A stretch of 64,000 nucleotides of DNA, from the NCBI GenBank assembly GCA_038503035.1, contig JAVSML010021642.1, positions 62,001-126,000 of the forward strand, given 5' to 3'. The notes beneath the pieces were generated by a model. It did not search any database and was not told the DNA's origin. It was given only the letters and a program-made list of their open reading frames with translations. Below, in pieces: positions 30,271 through 41,760 of this stretch. Numbering within the stretch: position 1 is the stretch's first letter; every line of letters begins with the position of its first letter. The position numbers were made by a program, and so were the translations under genes. This stretch comes from Crocodylus rhombifer. Its lineage: Eukaryota; Chordata; Crocodylia; Crocodylidae.

Positions 30271-31149
30271 AACTGGGGATGGACAAGTGTAAAGGGTCAG
30301 CAAGAAACAGCAATCATTGAAGTCCTATGCAGCCCGACTGCACCTCTTCTGGGTCTTGTTGAATGAGTGAGGGGCTATCAGCATCCCCTTCCCCACTCCT
30401 CCAGGGTTTCAGCAGATCCACGCCATACCGCCAAGTGTCCTTTTGTGCCCCCCTGACAGGCAGATGTCTTTGTCTCTAGGCTCTTTCATCATTCCCGAAG
30501 GTCCTTTTGAGGTGAGCTAGCAGCCCAGTTTGAAGACCTGGGAGTGGATATCCTGGCTGCAGACTTGGCTCTGGACCACTTGGCCCTGTTCCCATTCCTC
30601 TTCAAGCTGGGAGATGCAGTGGGTGGTGTTACCCACCCGGTCCCTCCCAGCAGAAACCTGGAATTACCCCAGGGTTGTGCAAAGGAGAAAACCCAATGGA
30701 GACTTGTGGCATTTTCCCTTGCAAACAGGAGGGGTGAAAGCCATTGGTTCCAACGCCCGAGAGAAATTTGGGAGGTTGCGCCCATGAGAAGTGGAGCTCA
30801 GGCAGGGACAGGGATGCACCGTGTTAGGAGAAGGCTTCTGCTTTTATCCTGCGTGGGGGGAGAGCAAGGGAGCTTTGGACTGGGGGTCAATGAAGGGACA
30901 AGACTCACAGCGCTTGGGCGGGCAACACTTGCAGGTACTTCCTCAACCCGTAACCTTGTACTCCTGGGTGGTGGGGACCCTCTGTGAGCTCCTATCCATC
31001 TTCCAGGACATGTCTTCTTGAGGGAGGCTACCCCTTCCCCCTCCAGGTTTGACAGACCCCGGGGGGCAGCAAGACAGAGATGATCACGGGCACGTGCATC
31101 CTCGAACCGGGAGAAATCCCCCCCGTCGCTGCACGGCTTGTAATACTCA
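30271..31149. other. Unique sequence without recognised gene
   Basis: Short overlapping open frames only. Nothing recognised. Confidence 0.4.
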
Positions 31150-31730
31150 GCATTGCCCAGAGACGATGACAGATCCTAGGTGGAATAAATGAATATAAAG
31201 CACAAGCCTATGCTTGTAGTGCGGGGGGATAATGCTTTGGAATAAAAGAGCGAAAACCTAGATACTCTTACTGGAGCCAGGCCAGAGAAATAATAAACGG
31301 AGAGGAACATAATTAATAACTTCTGTTCCACTGCTGTGAATATTCACTATATCTTGGAGATTATTTTACCAGCGTGAGAGAAAAAAGAAGGCTTTCTGAG
31401 GGGCGGGGAAGGGAGATAAAGGTTCCTGAAGGTTAATGACCTTTTAATAAGAACTATAGACAGGGCTTCGATAGCAGAAGAATGAGTTAATTTACTGGCT
31501 GCCCCACTTAATATGGAAAAAAGAGATAATAAATCAGAGCTGGTCATGCTGGCTTCCCTGAGCCACGGCAGGACGGTCTGAGGGGAGGGGAGGCACATCT
31601 AAGGAAGGAGATGGGTTTAAATGTTTTATTTGAACGCTCTTTTGCCCTAGTATTATCTCCGTTTTTAAAAGGAAGAGCCTGATAGCCACCACCATTTCTA
31701 TCAGGCTTTTATGCTCAAGGATTTTCACAT
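31150..31730. promoter_or_regulatory. Second AT-rich conserved-looking island
   Basis: Unique AT-rich text includes GGAATAAATGAATATAAAGC, AACATAATTAATAACTTC, GAGTTAATTTACTGG and TTATTTGAACGC. The AT-richness and lack of repeats contrast with both flanks. It may be regulatory, without proof. Confidence 0.3.
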
Positions 31731-31889
31731 CCTATTTACAACATGGTTCCTTCTGCCTGACCTAAGTGAAATGCATCCAGCTCTGGGGTGGAGTGGGCAG
31801 GCTGATAGAGAGGAGGGGAATGGTTTTACCATTAAAGAGACCAGAGCGGGAGGTTGGAAGACCTGAGCCGAGGGGAGCGTAATGAAAAT

Positions 31890-32312
31890 GGTTTGGGGGC
31901 CTGGGAGGAGAGGCTGAGGGAAATGGGCTGATTGAGACTGCAGAAGAGAAGACCGAGGGGGATTGAACAGCAGCCTTCACCTCCCTGCAGGGGGGCTGCA
32001 AAGAGGACGGAGCTGGGCTGATCTCAGTGGGGGCAGGTAGCAGGACAAGGAGCAATGGGCTCAAGCTGCAGCAAGGGAAGTTGAGGTTGGATATTAGGAA
32101 GAATTGTCTCACGAGGAGGGTAGTAAAACAGGTTACCCAGAGAGGTGGTGGAGTCTCTATCCTTGGAGGTTTTAAAGACCTGGGTAGATAAAGCCCTGGC
32201 TGGGATGATGGATTTGGGGCTGGTCCTGCTTGGAGCAGGGGGTTGGGCTGGAAGTGACCTCCTGAGGTCTCTTCCCACCCTCATTTCTAGGATCCTGTGA
32301 TCTATGAATTTC
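31890..32312 (+). mobile_element. CR1 LINE 3' end
   Basis: The ordered blocks GACTGCAGAAGAGAAGACCG, CTCAGTGGGGGCAGGTAG, GCAAGGGAAGTTGAGGTTGG, CTGGGATGATGGATTTGGGG and GACCTCCTGAGGTC lead into TTTCTAGGATCCTGTGATCT. It is the same subfamily as the copy at 4,930-5,716. It lacks everything upstream of the ORF2 C-terminus. Confidence 0.85.
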
Positions 32313-32329
32313 CATTTCTCTGACTTCAG

Positions 32330-32470
32330 CAAGTCACCCAGGACTTAGGTTTTCAAGCACACCTGGTTGGGTATAGTTCAAATAGGTCTGTTCCCATGTA
32401 GACAGCTGAAAAAAAAAGGGCTGGATTTTAAAAGGGCCTAAGCACACAGCAACTCCCAATGCGATGCGAT
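32330..32470. repeat. Old dispersed repeat (GGGCCTAAGC type)
   Basis: CAGGACTTAGGTTTTCAAGC and GGATTTTAAAAGGGCCTAAG recall the GGCACCTAAATCCCATTG / AAAATCTGGGCC repeat frequent in sauropsids. A related stretch is at 44,335-44,395. Tentative. Confidence 0.35.
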
Positions 32471-32849
32471 AGGGTGATTTCTTTCCAGTTTTCCTCTGTG
32501 GTAAGGAGAGGACCCACCACGGCACATCTAGCATAGTCATTCTGCCACGTAAATAATGTCACCGTGCATTTTCACCAGGTAACTTTACCCTGAAGTCAAC
32601 CCTGTAGCCGGGCTGTGCTTCGTGTGTCTGCTCTTACTGTATAACACAGTCAGCTTACTCTGTAGTGAACACATCTTGTGTCCGCATCCTAAATCTCCCC
32701 AGGCATTGGACAGGGAACGTGGGTGTGTAACCCATGTTCCCTCCTGAAGGGCCCTGATAAAAGAGCCACTTGCTCTCGTTGCAAACCATTTGTTCTTTGT
32801 GCTTTGGAGCGCAAAGGGACAGGGATAAATAAACCCACCCAAAAAACAG

Positions 32850-33085
32850 TGAGGCAGCTGGGCTGGTCTCAGTGGGGGCAGACGACAGGACAAGGAGCAA
32901 TGGGCTCAAGCTGCAGCAAGGGAAGTTGAGGTTGGGTATTAGGAAGAACTTTCTCACTAGGAGGGTAGGGAAACACTGAAAGAGGCTACCCAGAGAGGCT
33001 GTGAACTCTTCATCCTTGGAGGTTTTTAAGACCCAGCTAGACAAGGTCTTGGCTGGGATGATGTAGTTGGGGCTGATCTGGATTC
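32850..33085 (+). mobile_element. CR1 fragment lacking its 3' tail
   Basis: The sequence follows the same blocks as the copy at 31.9-32.3 kb, from CTCAGTGGGGGCAGACGACA to GCTGGGATGATGTAGTTGGG, then stops at about 33,085. It is missing the GGTCCCTTC tail and the ATGA repeats. CR1 copies are normally truncated at the 5' side, so a deletion or rearrangement removed the 3' end. Confidence 0.8.
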
Positions 33086-33990
33086 CCAGCAGGGACAACT
33101 TCATACGGCATCAGAAAGCCCCCTTTTTCCCCCTTCTCCAGCCCCCAGCCCTTCCCCAGGGGTCCGTCCTGGTTCCCCATGCCCTTGTGAGCTGGAGAAA
33201 CCCCGGTGCCATTTGGAAGCACTTTGGGATTCAAAGGTTTTGCTCATTGGGAACAGGCTGAAAGTCCTGGCCTGTGAGAGGAGATGGGCCTGTGTCACCA
33301 ATGCCGGAAGGGGAAATTCAGTAGAAAGATCCAGGATTATAAAAAGGAGAGGCCAGGTGAATATTGCTCCTTGCAAAGGGTGTGTTGGGATTTTGCACGT
33401 GGGGCTAGATTCCCAAGAGCTCTCCTAGGCTGTTTTATTCCTCTCTATGATGATACAGCACAGGCACTGGATGTGTTTCCGAAGGGGCTGGGTGAAGGGG
33501 TCCAACTAAGAGCCCTGTAGCTCTCAGGGTATGGACAGATGAGACAAAGCCTGACTGTACATCAGGCTGATCTGCTGTAGCTCTGTTCGGTGCCATAAAA
33601 GCTGAACCGTGGTCATTTTAGCAGCTGCATTTGGCGGGGTAAACCACCCTACTTTAGTTATAACTTACTCTGGCTGAGAGAGGGGACACAGTAGCACTAC
33701 CACAGATCAGCTGGTATGTGATATGGTTCCCCCTCCTTCCCCTTTTTAGCTTGGTACAGTTGTTTCTTGTGCCCATGCCACTAATTTATCTACACACACG
33801 ACCAATGCACATCCCTGGTACCCATGAGATGTGACTTTAACTCGGCTCTCTGGGAACATGCCCAGCAGAAACTATGGCAGGGTCCAGGTTGCACAATGCC
33901 AGCTGGGCAATGGATTTGCAGGGACAGATGGGGTGGGACAGAGACTTTAGAAAGGGGAAAGGGTGGTTGGGGACTGGCTTTGAGCCCAGG
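33086..33990. other. Unique sequence without recognised gene
   Basis: Nothing recognised. Confidence 0.4.
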
Positions 33991-34130
33991 AGGTAAAGGA
34001 TGCATTCCCAGCTCAGCCACCAACTCCCTGTGTAACCCTGAGCAAGACACTGATGCCTGGAAAGATGCTGAACTGCTCTGGCACCTCAGTCTTTCCCTTC
34101 TGTAAAGTGGGAATAATGCTGCTTTCCTCC
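33991..34130 (+). repeat. MIR SINE
   Basis: CATTCCCAGCTCAGCCACCA, ACTCCCTGTGTAACCCTGAG, CAAGACACTG and later CACCTCAGTC, CTTCTGTAAAGTGGGAATAA follow the full MIR core-to-tail order, with a short internal insertion. MIR is ancient and shared by amniotes. Confidence 0.8.
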
Positions 34131-37100
34131 AGAACTCTAACTCAGTGCTCTCCTAGCCTGTCTCCACTAGTGTGCAGGCTGTTATCTAGGGCACAGGAAA
34201 GAAAGGAGGACTGCCAGCAATCCAAAAACATGACACAACATTTATTTTTAGAAGACCTGCCACGACAGCCGGCTCTTCGAAGTCGATGCTTAGGATGACA
34301 GACACATGGAGAAGGAGGCGGCGGGTCAGCCTTTTCAATGGCTGGTGACCCAGGGTTTGTTCAAAGTGAGTCCTTAATGCCTGTGATTAGCTCTTTCCCT
34401 GACAAGAGCCATTCTTTCCGGATCATGCAGCCATTTCTAAGGGGCACGTTGGTGTCAGTGAAAGACAGGACGTTCTTCCGAGGAAAAGCTGCGGCTTGAG
34501 GATGGAAGAGACACGGATACCCCAGCGGTGGCTGAGACCGTCGGCTGGTTAGCACGAGTAAGGGGGCAAAAAGCTTGGGATTCCTTGCTGGTTAGGTGTG
34601 TGGGTTTGTGTCACCTCCTCCTGGCTGCTCCGTGTCTCGGATAAAAGCCAACTACTGCTGCTCTGCTCATAGAGTCGCTCCTTGAGCTCAAAGGGGAGAG
34701 TTTTGTGCTGTTGGGGGGTGGGACAGGAGCGTTATGTAAGGCCAAAGAGGCTGATCCTAGCCCCCGGTGCAGCCCTAGTGTAGACTACTCTCCGAATATG
34801 ACCTAAGCCAGTCCTAGCTGGCAGAGAGGACGGTGAGGCATGGAAGAATGGCTGGACCTGAAGCCTCCTGGTGTCATGGCAACCCCTGATGACTAGCAAT
34901 CTCTTAGGGCCCTTAGCAACGTTATTTGGGTCATCTCCAGGCTCTGTTAAGTGAGTTGAGCAGGACCGGGCTGCGAGGGTTCGATGGGGGAAGTCTCCGG
35001 GGTTCTGGATCCTGTCTGCAGTCACTCAGGAACTGGTGCCACCGCCCTCTGCCAGGGACCTGCAAGGAGCAGGCGAACGATGCAGTGCTAAAAAGCCAGG
35101 CTGACTTCTAAAAGAGCATCCCTTGCAAATGCTGTGCGGCCCCTCGCTGCGTCTCAAGAGCGTGGCAGGGCCAGGCATCTGCCCCCAGCCCCTGGCTGGC
35201 TTGCACCCAGCAGGAAAGTCCTCTGTGCTCTGCCTGTAGGGTGCTTTTGGATGGCAGCTCAAGGCTGTGGGACCAGGAGCCAGCCCAATGCTGTGGTCCC
35301 TGTGAGCTTTCTCCACATGTGCGAATCAAGGCCCTGATCCCTGAGCAAGGTGCTGTTACAGGAGAAGCACATGGGCTGCCGTCTGCTAAAGGTAGCAGGT
35401 AGTTTCTTTGCCTGTCCCAGGCTGTCAGAGAGGTCCTTGCTCTCATTTTTCACCTATTTATGTCAGGTTTGATGCTGTGTCCATCACCGGGGTATCTGTC
35501 CCTGGTTGTAGCCCGCTGAGGAGCACGATTGATGTCTGGTGGGTGTGGCATGCCCTCTCCCCTGTCCTGAAAAGGAAAAGCATGATGGGAGTGCTTTGCT
35601 CCAGACTTTTTGTTCAAATCCCCGTGTCGCTCCGTGTTCATGGGAGAGAGCAGGCCGAATGTAGACCTAGAGGCTGCAAGTGAGAGAGGAGCAGTGGGGA
35701 AAAACCCTGCTCAGACCCAGCTCACTCTCCCTTCCAGCCTCCGCTCTCTGCCATGTGTGACAGGAGACTTGGCCAGATGGACCTAGGGTCTGGTCCAGAA
35801 CAGGGCAGTTTTTATGCTCTTAAAGACTTTTAAAGCATCGAGAAATCCCGCTCATGCAAAAAGGCACGCAGTTGCAGCCCATGAAATGGCAAAAAACGTG
35901 GCGTGTACATATGACCTTATAGTCTTACACATCCCCCCCACTTATGCCTGGGATAGCTGGGGTTGGGACCAGGGGTGCATTTCTAAGGGAATCCACGCTA
36001 GTCCCCTCCTGGTCCTGTCCGCCGCCCTGAGGAGACCGACTTCAGCAGGGGGCAGGAATGAATCAGCCAGGAGCCTGCCACAAAGTGATTAGCAGCAGAG
36101 CATTGCTTATTATAGAGCATGGGTCTGGATTAACTACTACATAACCCTCCCACATTTACACCTATCATCCACCTCCCTTATAAACACACAGGTCCCTGTG
36201 TCCCTAACTGTCCTGACAGTGCTCCCTCCCCAAGAGACACAACCTAGGCTGTCCTGTTCCTTTCCTGTGGCTGAGTAAAAAGTGGGTCCCCCAACACTGC
36301 CTCTCCTGGGAATACTTGTCATCTCCATCTTGCTTCCTCCAGAGAGGAGGAGAGCTCTCTGCCACCCCCTCATGACAGCTCAGGAGTCCCCTCTGCTTCC
36401 CTCCACGGGGTCATGGTGGTTAGTATCAATCAGCGCTGGGGGGAATCGGAGCCCAGACATTCAATGCGATGGAGCGGCGCCTCTTTATCTGGGTTAGGGA
36501 GACGTCTGTCAGCCACTGATAGCTGCAGCACAACGGGGCTGCCAGGATCGAGAGAGAGTGTCTGCAGCCTCAATATGCTTGGCTTCCACCTGACAGAGCC
36601 ATAAATACGCGCCGTGCCAGCCTTGCAGAGAGCCCAGCTCGGGGCCTGGGTGGCACTGAGATAGCATAGGACGGCAAGTCAGCTTTCAACGCTAGATCGC
36701 TGACTCCAGGCCAGCTCAGGTTGGAAAGTTATCCCCAGCGGACCCTTGCATGACTTCAGTCCAGTTCTGAGCCATCCACTGTCATGTATAGTAATAAGCC
36801 AGTATCTCTTTAAATAACGTGTGAGCCCATCGGTAGCACTCACCATGAGTTGGAAATGTCCGCAAATAGGGAAATGCAGCCGTATTAAGTCAGGCCTGAA
36901 TTATTTGTGTGTGTTTCGTGATGGGTTAAACCAGCCCATGCTCCGGTTTATGGCTTTATCGCGGAAAAAGGAATGGACAGAAGGCTACATACAACCCAGA
37001 GCAGCTATGGGCAGGATGGTTGTTGGATGGGTTGTGGTTGCAAAGCTTGCCTCCATCGTGGAAGGCAGGGCAGACTGGAGAAATGCAGGCTGGGGATATG

Positions 37101-40100
37101 TCCTGTTCTTGTCTCCGAGCGCGGTGTGGAGGGCATGCAAAGAATCACAACAGCACAGCAAGCTTCATCCAACCTTTCCTGCTCTCAGTCATCCCTGGCC
37201 CACAAAGAACATGGCTTGATCTTTGTTTTGGACGATTCAGCGTAGCCCGGAAGTCAATCAGCTCACCTTTCTCCATCTTATTTAGGCAAATCTGATCTAC
37301 AATCCATCCAGAGGCTGAGATGCACCGTGATGCTGTTATTAAAGTGCTTTCCCCCCTCCCTCCAAACCAGAACCCCACATGGGCGTAATTTGTAACGTAC
37401 TTTTGCAAAGAGGCAATTTGAGTCAGACAAGAAGCCTTGTCAGTGCTCATTTTGTACCACTATTAGAGCTGCCTTACAAAACATCATTTGGGGAGAAATA
37501 CACTGAATAGGAAAATGCAGGGCAGATTCTCTATATGACTGCAAGATGCAGCTAGATAAACCACAAAAGGAGCATGGTTTCTGGCCAGGATGCTTTCCTT
37601 TGTACAATAAAAATGCAGTTGCACTAACACAAAAACAGATGCTTTATTTCCAAAGCTGCCTTGGGTACTTAATGACTCAGCTCCCCATTCAGTGTAATTG
37701 CCGATAAGGGCCTGGTGAGCTTTGAAAATCTCAGCTGGGGCAGCTGGACTATAACGAGCCCATTAACCTGTGTTGTTATGTCACAATGCTGCATTTCAGT
37801 TGCAAAGGTTAAAAGAAAGGGAGGCAGGCGTGAAAGGAGGCATTGAAGTCAAGCCTTGCAAGGTAAGGCAGGGTGTACCGTGGAGGACGAGGCAGCTGTC
37901 GCCAGGGAGACCTTCAGCTGATGTAGCCCCACGTTTACAGCCTGGTTGCTTGGGAATAGGTTGGCTGTAACTACTGTCTTACCCCAGCTTGGAAATTAGC
38001 TCCCATCGCTGTCTCCCCTTCCAAGCCCTGGGGCTGGAAAGACTCAGAGCCTCGATTTCAGCCAGGTACCTGCCCATGCACAGGCCAAGACATCTTTGGA
38101 GATGTCTCCCTGGAGAAGGCTGTGCTCCCCTACGTTAATAGAGCTGGATTATTTTTGCCCCTGCCTCTTGGTGGTCTTCAGGGCTACGGATGGCGGGGTT
38201 TGTAGAGGGATGTCTCCCCACCTGGGGTGTACTTGTGCCTCCACCCAGTCATATGGGATGTTTCCCGGGGGTCTTTCCCTTGTGTGCTTGAAAGCAGCCT
38301 TGGGGAGGGAGGTGTATCAGTGTGGGAGCAGGCAGGGCAAGCTTGGGAGCATGCCCATGGACCATTGCGGTTTGAGGGGCATTTGAAACAAGAGTCCCAA
38401 CATGCAAAAACATGCAACAATGCACCCAACGTGGCTTTGACAGCAGCCAGAATCAGGCTGGATGTCCTTTCCCATGACAGCTCGTCGGCTCCGTGACGTG
38501 AATGGTGCCATGTCAGCAATGGCTGCGGGCAGGGGAACCTCATCACCTCCGTTCCCAGCCTGAAATGCCAGGCGGGGTCTGGGAGATGCACGAAGGGTGA
38601 TGAAGGGGAAGCGAGGTCATGTCTGCCTAGCAGACCCCCATCTCCTCAGTCCCCAAAGCAGGTAAAAAGGCCCATCTCAGCGAGCCTTGAGCAGAGCGGG
38701 ATGGGATGGTACTTAGGTGCCGGGGAGTAAAATCCAGGCCTTTGAGTCAGGAACGGAGTCCCTGTGAGACTCGGACCTCCTGTCTCCATGACACGTGGCT
38801 TGGAAACTCGTCTATCGCCAGCTGCGCTGTAGCCACGGACCCTGGAAGCCGATGGTCTGAGCGAGCCTTGCTCCCCGGAGTACTCCTCCCAATTTCATCG
38901 GACCCCTGTGTGTTAGTCAAGTGAGCGCACTATTACACAGGTGATCCTGGGCACAAGCCGGACGTGTGGGGTTGAGGCCGATCCAGGATTGTATGTGGAG
39001 GTGGGTGGATGGATGCATGCATGCCTAGATTACACACGGTGATGGATAACTACTGTCAGGCCAGGCCTGTCTTGGTCTCCTCTCTGGTACCATGTGAAGG
39101 AGTACAGCCTGTCCGTCGATTGGGTTGCTGGTGACTAAACGGGCTGTGGGCTAGCCTGGGTGAGAAGGGTGTGTGGACACGCAGCAGGACTAAAAACAAG
39201 GGTGGATGAGCTGCCTGCGAGCCCACAGCTGTTCATGCCTGGAGAGGAGATGGGTGCCACCGGGTCACTCTGCCCGCAGGGTCACCAATGATGCCCAGCA
39301 TCTCAGGTGCCCCAATGGTCGCAGCGGCTTCGGGACTGATTTGACCTGGCTTGATGGATAACTTAGTCCTGCGTGCGGGGGCAGATGGAGAGATGGGGCA
39401 TTGTGTTTAAGCACAGATACACCAATGGAAGTGGGGAATACGTTGTCAAAAGACAAACTTCCTCATCACATTCATGCCCGTCGTGCTTCTCCAGTCACTG
39501 CCCAAGCAGTTACGTGCCCTCGAAGACCAACAACACCACTTTGCATAGCATGGCCCTTGGCCCCGGGGAACGCCGCCGTGCAGCAGAGATGTGCCACGAG
39601 TTTTTGAGCCTCTCGGAGAGACGGCGGATTCAGCTCCAAAGGGCCAGGCGAGACTCCCCCGCGGATACCTGCTTTTCTAATTACTTTTCTCCCTACGTAA
39701 GGAGGGGCCGCCACTGCGGTATGCATCTAGTTGACCTTTCGGGAGCTAGCACATACTTATTAAATGCCAGGCTTCCTAAGAAACCCATGGAGGATAATTT
39801 TTGCGGCTTCCCTTGGCGGTGCTGGCTTCCTGAGTGACAGGAGCAGCTGAGGGGGGCTTTAAGGACGATGAGAAAAGCGGGGAAGGTGAAGGCAGCGGGG
39901 CAACGAGTTTCGGAGAGCTCGGTCCATGAGGAGCGGGAGGTGGAGAGGACCCTTGCTGCAGAGTCCCAAAGGGACCGGCTCTGGGAGCTTAGATAGCAGG
40001 TAGCTGAGGCATCTGTTAAACCTGGGGGTGCATCCAGATATCAACTTCTTAATGGCGCAGGGGCAGGGATCCCCTGTCTCCCCACGGGGCCGGGTTTGGC

Positions 40101-40159
40101 TGTTCGGGTGGCTGCCCCTTCTCTACATCCCACCCCGCCGTGATCTGTGAGGGCTCCCT
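34131..40159. other. Six kilobases of mostly unique sequence
   Basis: No exon, RNA gene or clear transposon was recognised. AT-richer patches occur (for example 37,560-37,760). The open frame at 39,373-39,837 (154 codons) has no family signature and mixed composition. It could hold exons of a host gene that I cannot recognise without comparison. Confidence 0.4.
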
Positions 40160-40269
40160 GGTCCGCTCCAAACCACCTCTCTCCTTCCTTCTCATTTACT
40201 TCCCAGGCTTCGGGGCTTTGCTGGTTGCCCCCCGGGGCTGGGAGAGAATCCCCCTCCCCACCCTACTCT

Positions 40270-40510
40270 GCTACATGGGTCAGGGGGTTTTCAAGCCTCC
40301 CCCAGAGGTGGTGGGTGCAGCCCAGACTGGGCTGTGCTAATGCTTCTGCTGGCACCAACCCTGGAGGGTACCGGTTAGAGGGTCTTGCCCCTCAGGCTCA
40401 GGCTGCTGCATTTGGGGGCAGGAAGGAAGTTCACCCCCTGGTCAGACTGGTACAGATGTGACCTCTGGAGGTCCCTTCCAGCCTCATTTTTCTACGATTT
40501 CTATGATTCC
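40270..40510 (+). mobile_element. CR1-type 3' UTR copy
   Basis: TCAAGCCTCCCCCAGAGGTG, GGGGGCAGGAAGGAAGTTCA, CCCCCTGGTCAGACTGGTAC and GACCTCTGGAGGTCCCTTCC, then TTTCTATGATTCC. The first part recurs at 14,065-14,115. It is a CR1 tail with some of its 3' UTR. Confidence 0.7.
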
Positions 40511-41639
40511 CTTCAATGAAATACAGGAATGGGAGGCCTGGATTCACTCTCAGCGACTTTGGATCAAGCTTCCAGTCATCATTTGGCCCTGCTCTGGCTA
40601 CCGAGGGCCAAGTCATCCAAGACATTTGGATGCCCAAAGTTGCTGACGGCTCATCAGAAGCTCCCAAGCTGGTTAGACAAGACATCTCACCCCCGTGGCT
40701 TCTGAAAACCCCCTGGGGGAACCTGCCTGCCAGTGCCCAAGCAGCTCCGCAAAGCTGATTCTTAGGTCTTCCCCTTATTCTTCAGCCGTGCTCAGGCTAC
40801 CCCCGGGCACAGAAGGTCTCATGCCACCTCCCTTTTGAAGCTGAGGGTCCAGCAGAGCGTCTGCACTGCAAAATGCATGTCCTTGCAGGTGTCAGAGACG
40901 GGCCACACTTGCATGCCATGAATTAGCCTGTTAGGTGGCCCCAGGGGATGCGAGTGCCGTGACCCAGGGGTAAACCCCTGATGTGAAGCTTGGGGGCTTC
41001 TGGCAGAGGGGAGCAGCGCATCCTGCCATAAGCACTGGGCTCTGGTTCCTCTTTAGACCGAGAGTCAATGCACAGGGATCCTTGGGTTAGGTACGAGCTC
41101 TCCATGTCATGCTGAGGAGCGTCCCACGAGGCAGTCTGACATCTGGGTGCGATCTCATTCAGTCATTACACCTTGTAGGCCCTGGTCTGAAGGACGCTTC
41201 CAGCCTTTTTGTCCCCCTTGGGGATCCCCAAAGTCCTCATTGTTCACGAATCTCAATGGGATTCACAACGTCCTTGTTGGCAATCCCTCGATTTGAGGAT
41301 GGTCTTGACTGCAGCTCACCGATGAGTCCAGACCTTGAGCTGCTCACAGAAGTTGCAGGTCTTTTTGCAAGGGAGAGCAGGCTGCGGACTGGGAGTCCTT
41401 TCCTTTTCCTTCCTCCTGTCACTCTTCTCTGCTTTGAGGGCGCAACACTTTGCTTCAAAACAGGCTGGCACTTGGTGGAGGTTGCGGCAGCCAGCTCTTG
41501 ATGCCAGCCTCTGTTTTCTTGCTGTCTGCCTTTCATGTGTCCTTGTAGCACTTTCTCTGGGTGCCGTGAGGTCTCAGGCCATAACTAAGTTGGGAGAAGA
41601 GGACAAAGATTAATTAAGCTTTGCCCCCTCACCCCAGCA
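40511..41639. other. Unique sequence without recognised gene
   Basis: Nothing recognised. Confidence 0.4.
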
Positions 41640-41760
41640 TCCTGAGAAGTTGCTGTTATCCCCATTTTACATGTTGGGAAAAGAGGTGAGGTAACATATC
41701 CAAGGATGCATGCTAAGCGAATGGTCAGGCTGGGCCAGGAACCCAAGCATCAGGCCTGGG
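41640..41760 (-). repeat. MIR-type SINE fragment, reversed
   Basis: GTTATCCCCATTTTACATGT, GGTAACATATCCAAGGATGC and AGGCTGGGCCAGGAACCCAA give the reversed MIR layout. Confidence 0.6.

Noticed and set aside
39373..39837. 154-codon open frame with basic middle part
   Set aside because: No similarity recognised. Composition changes along it and no splice-site pattern was evident. Left as unannotated.
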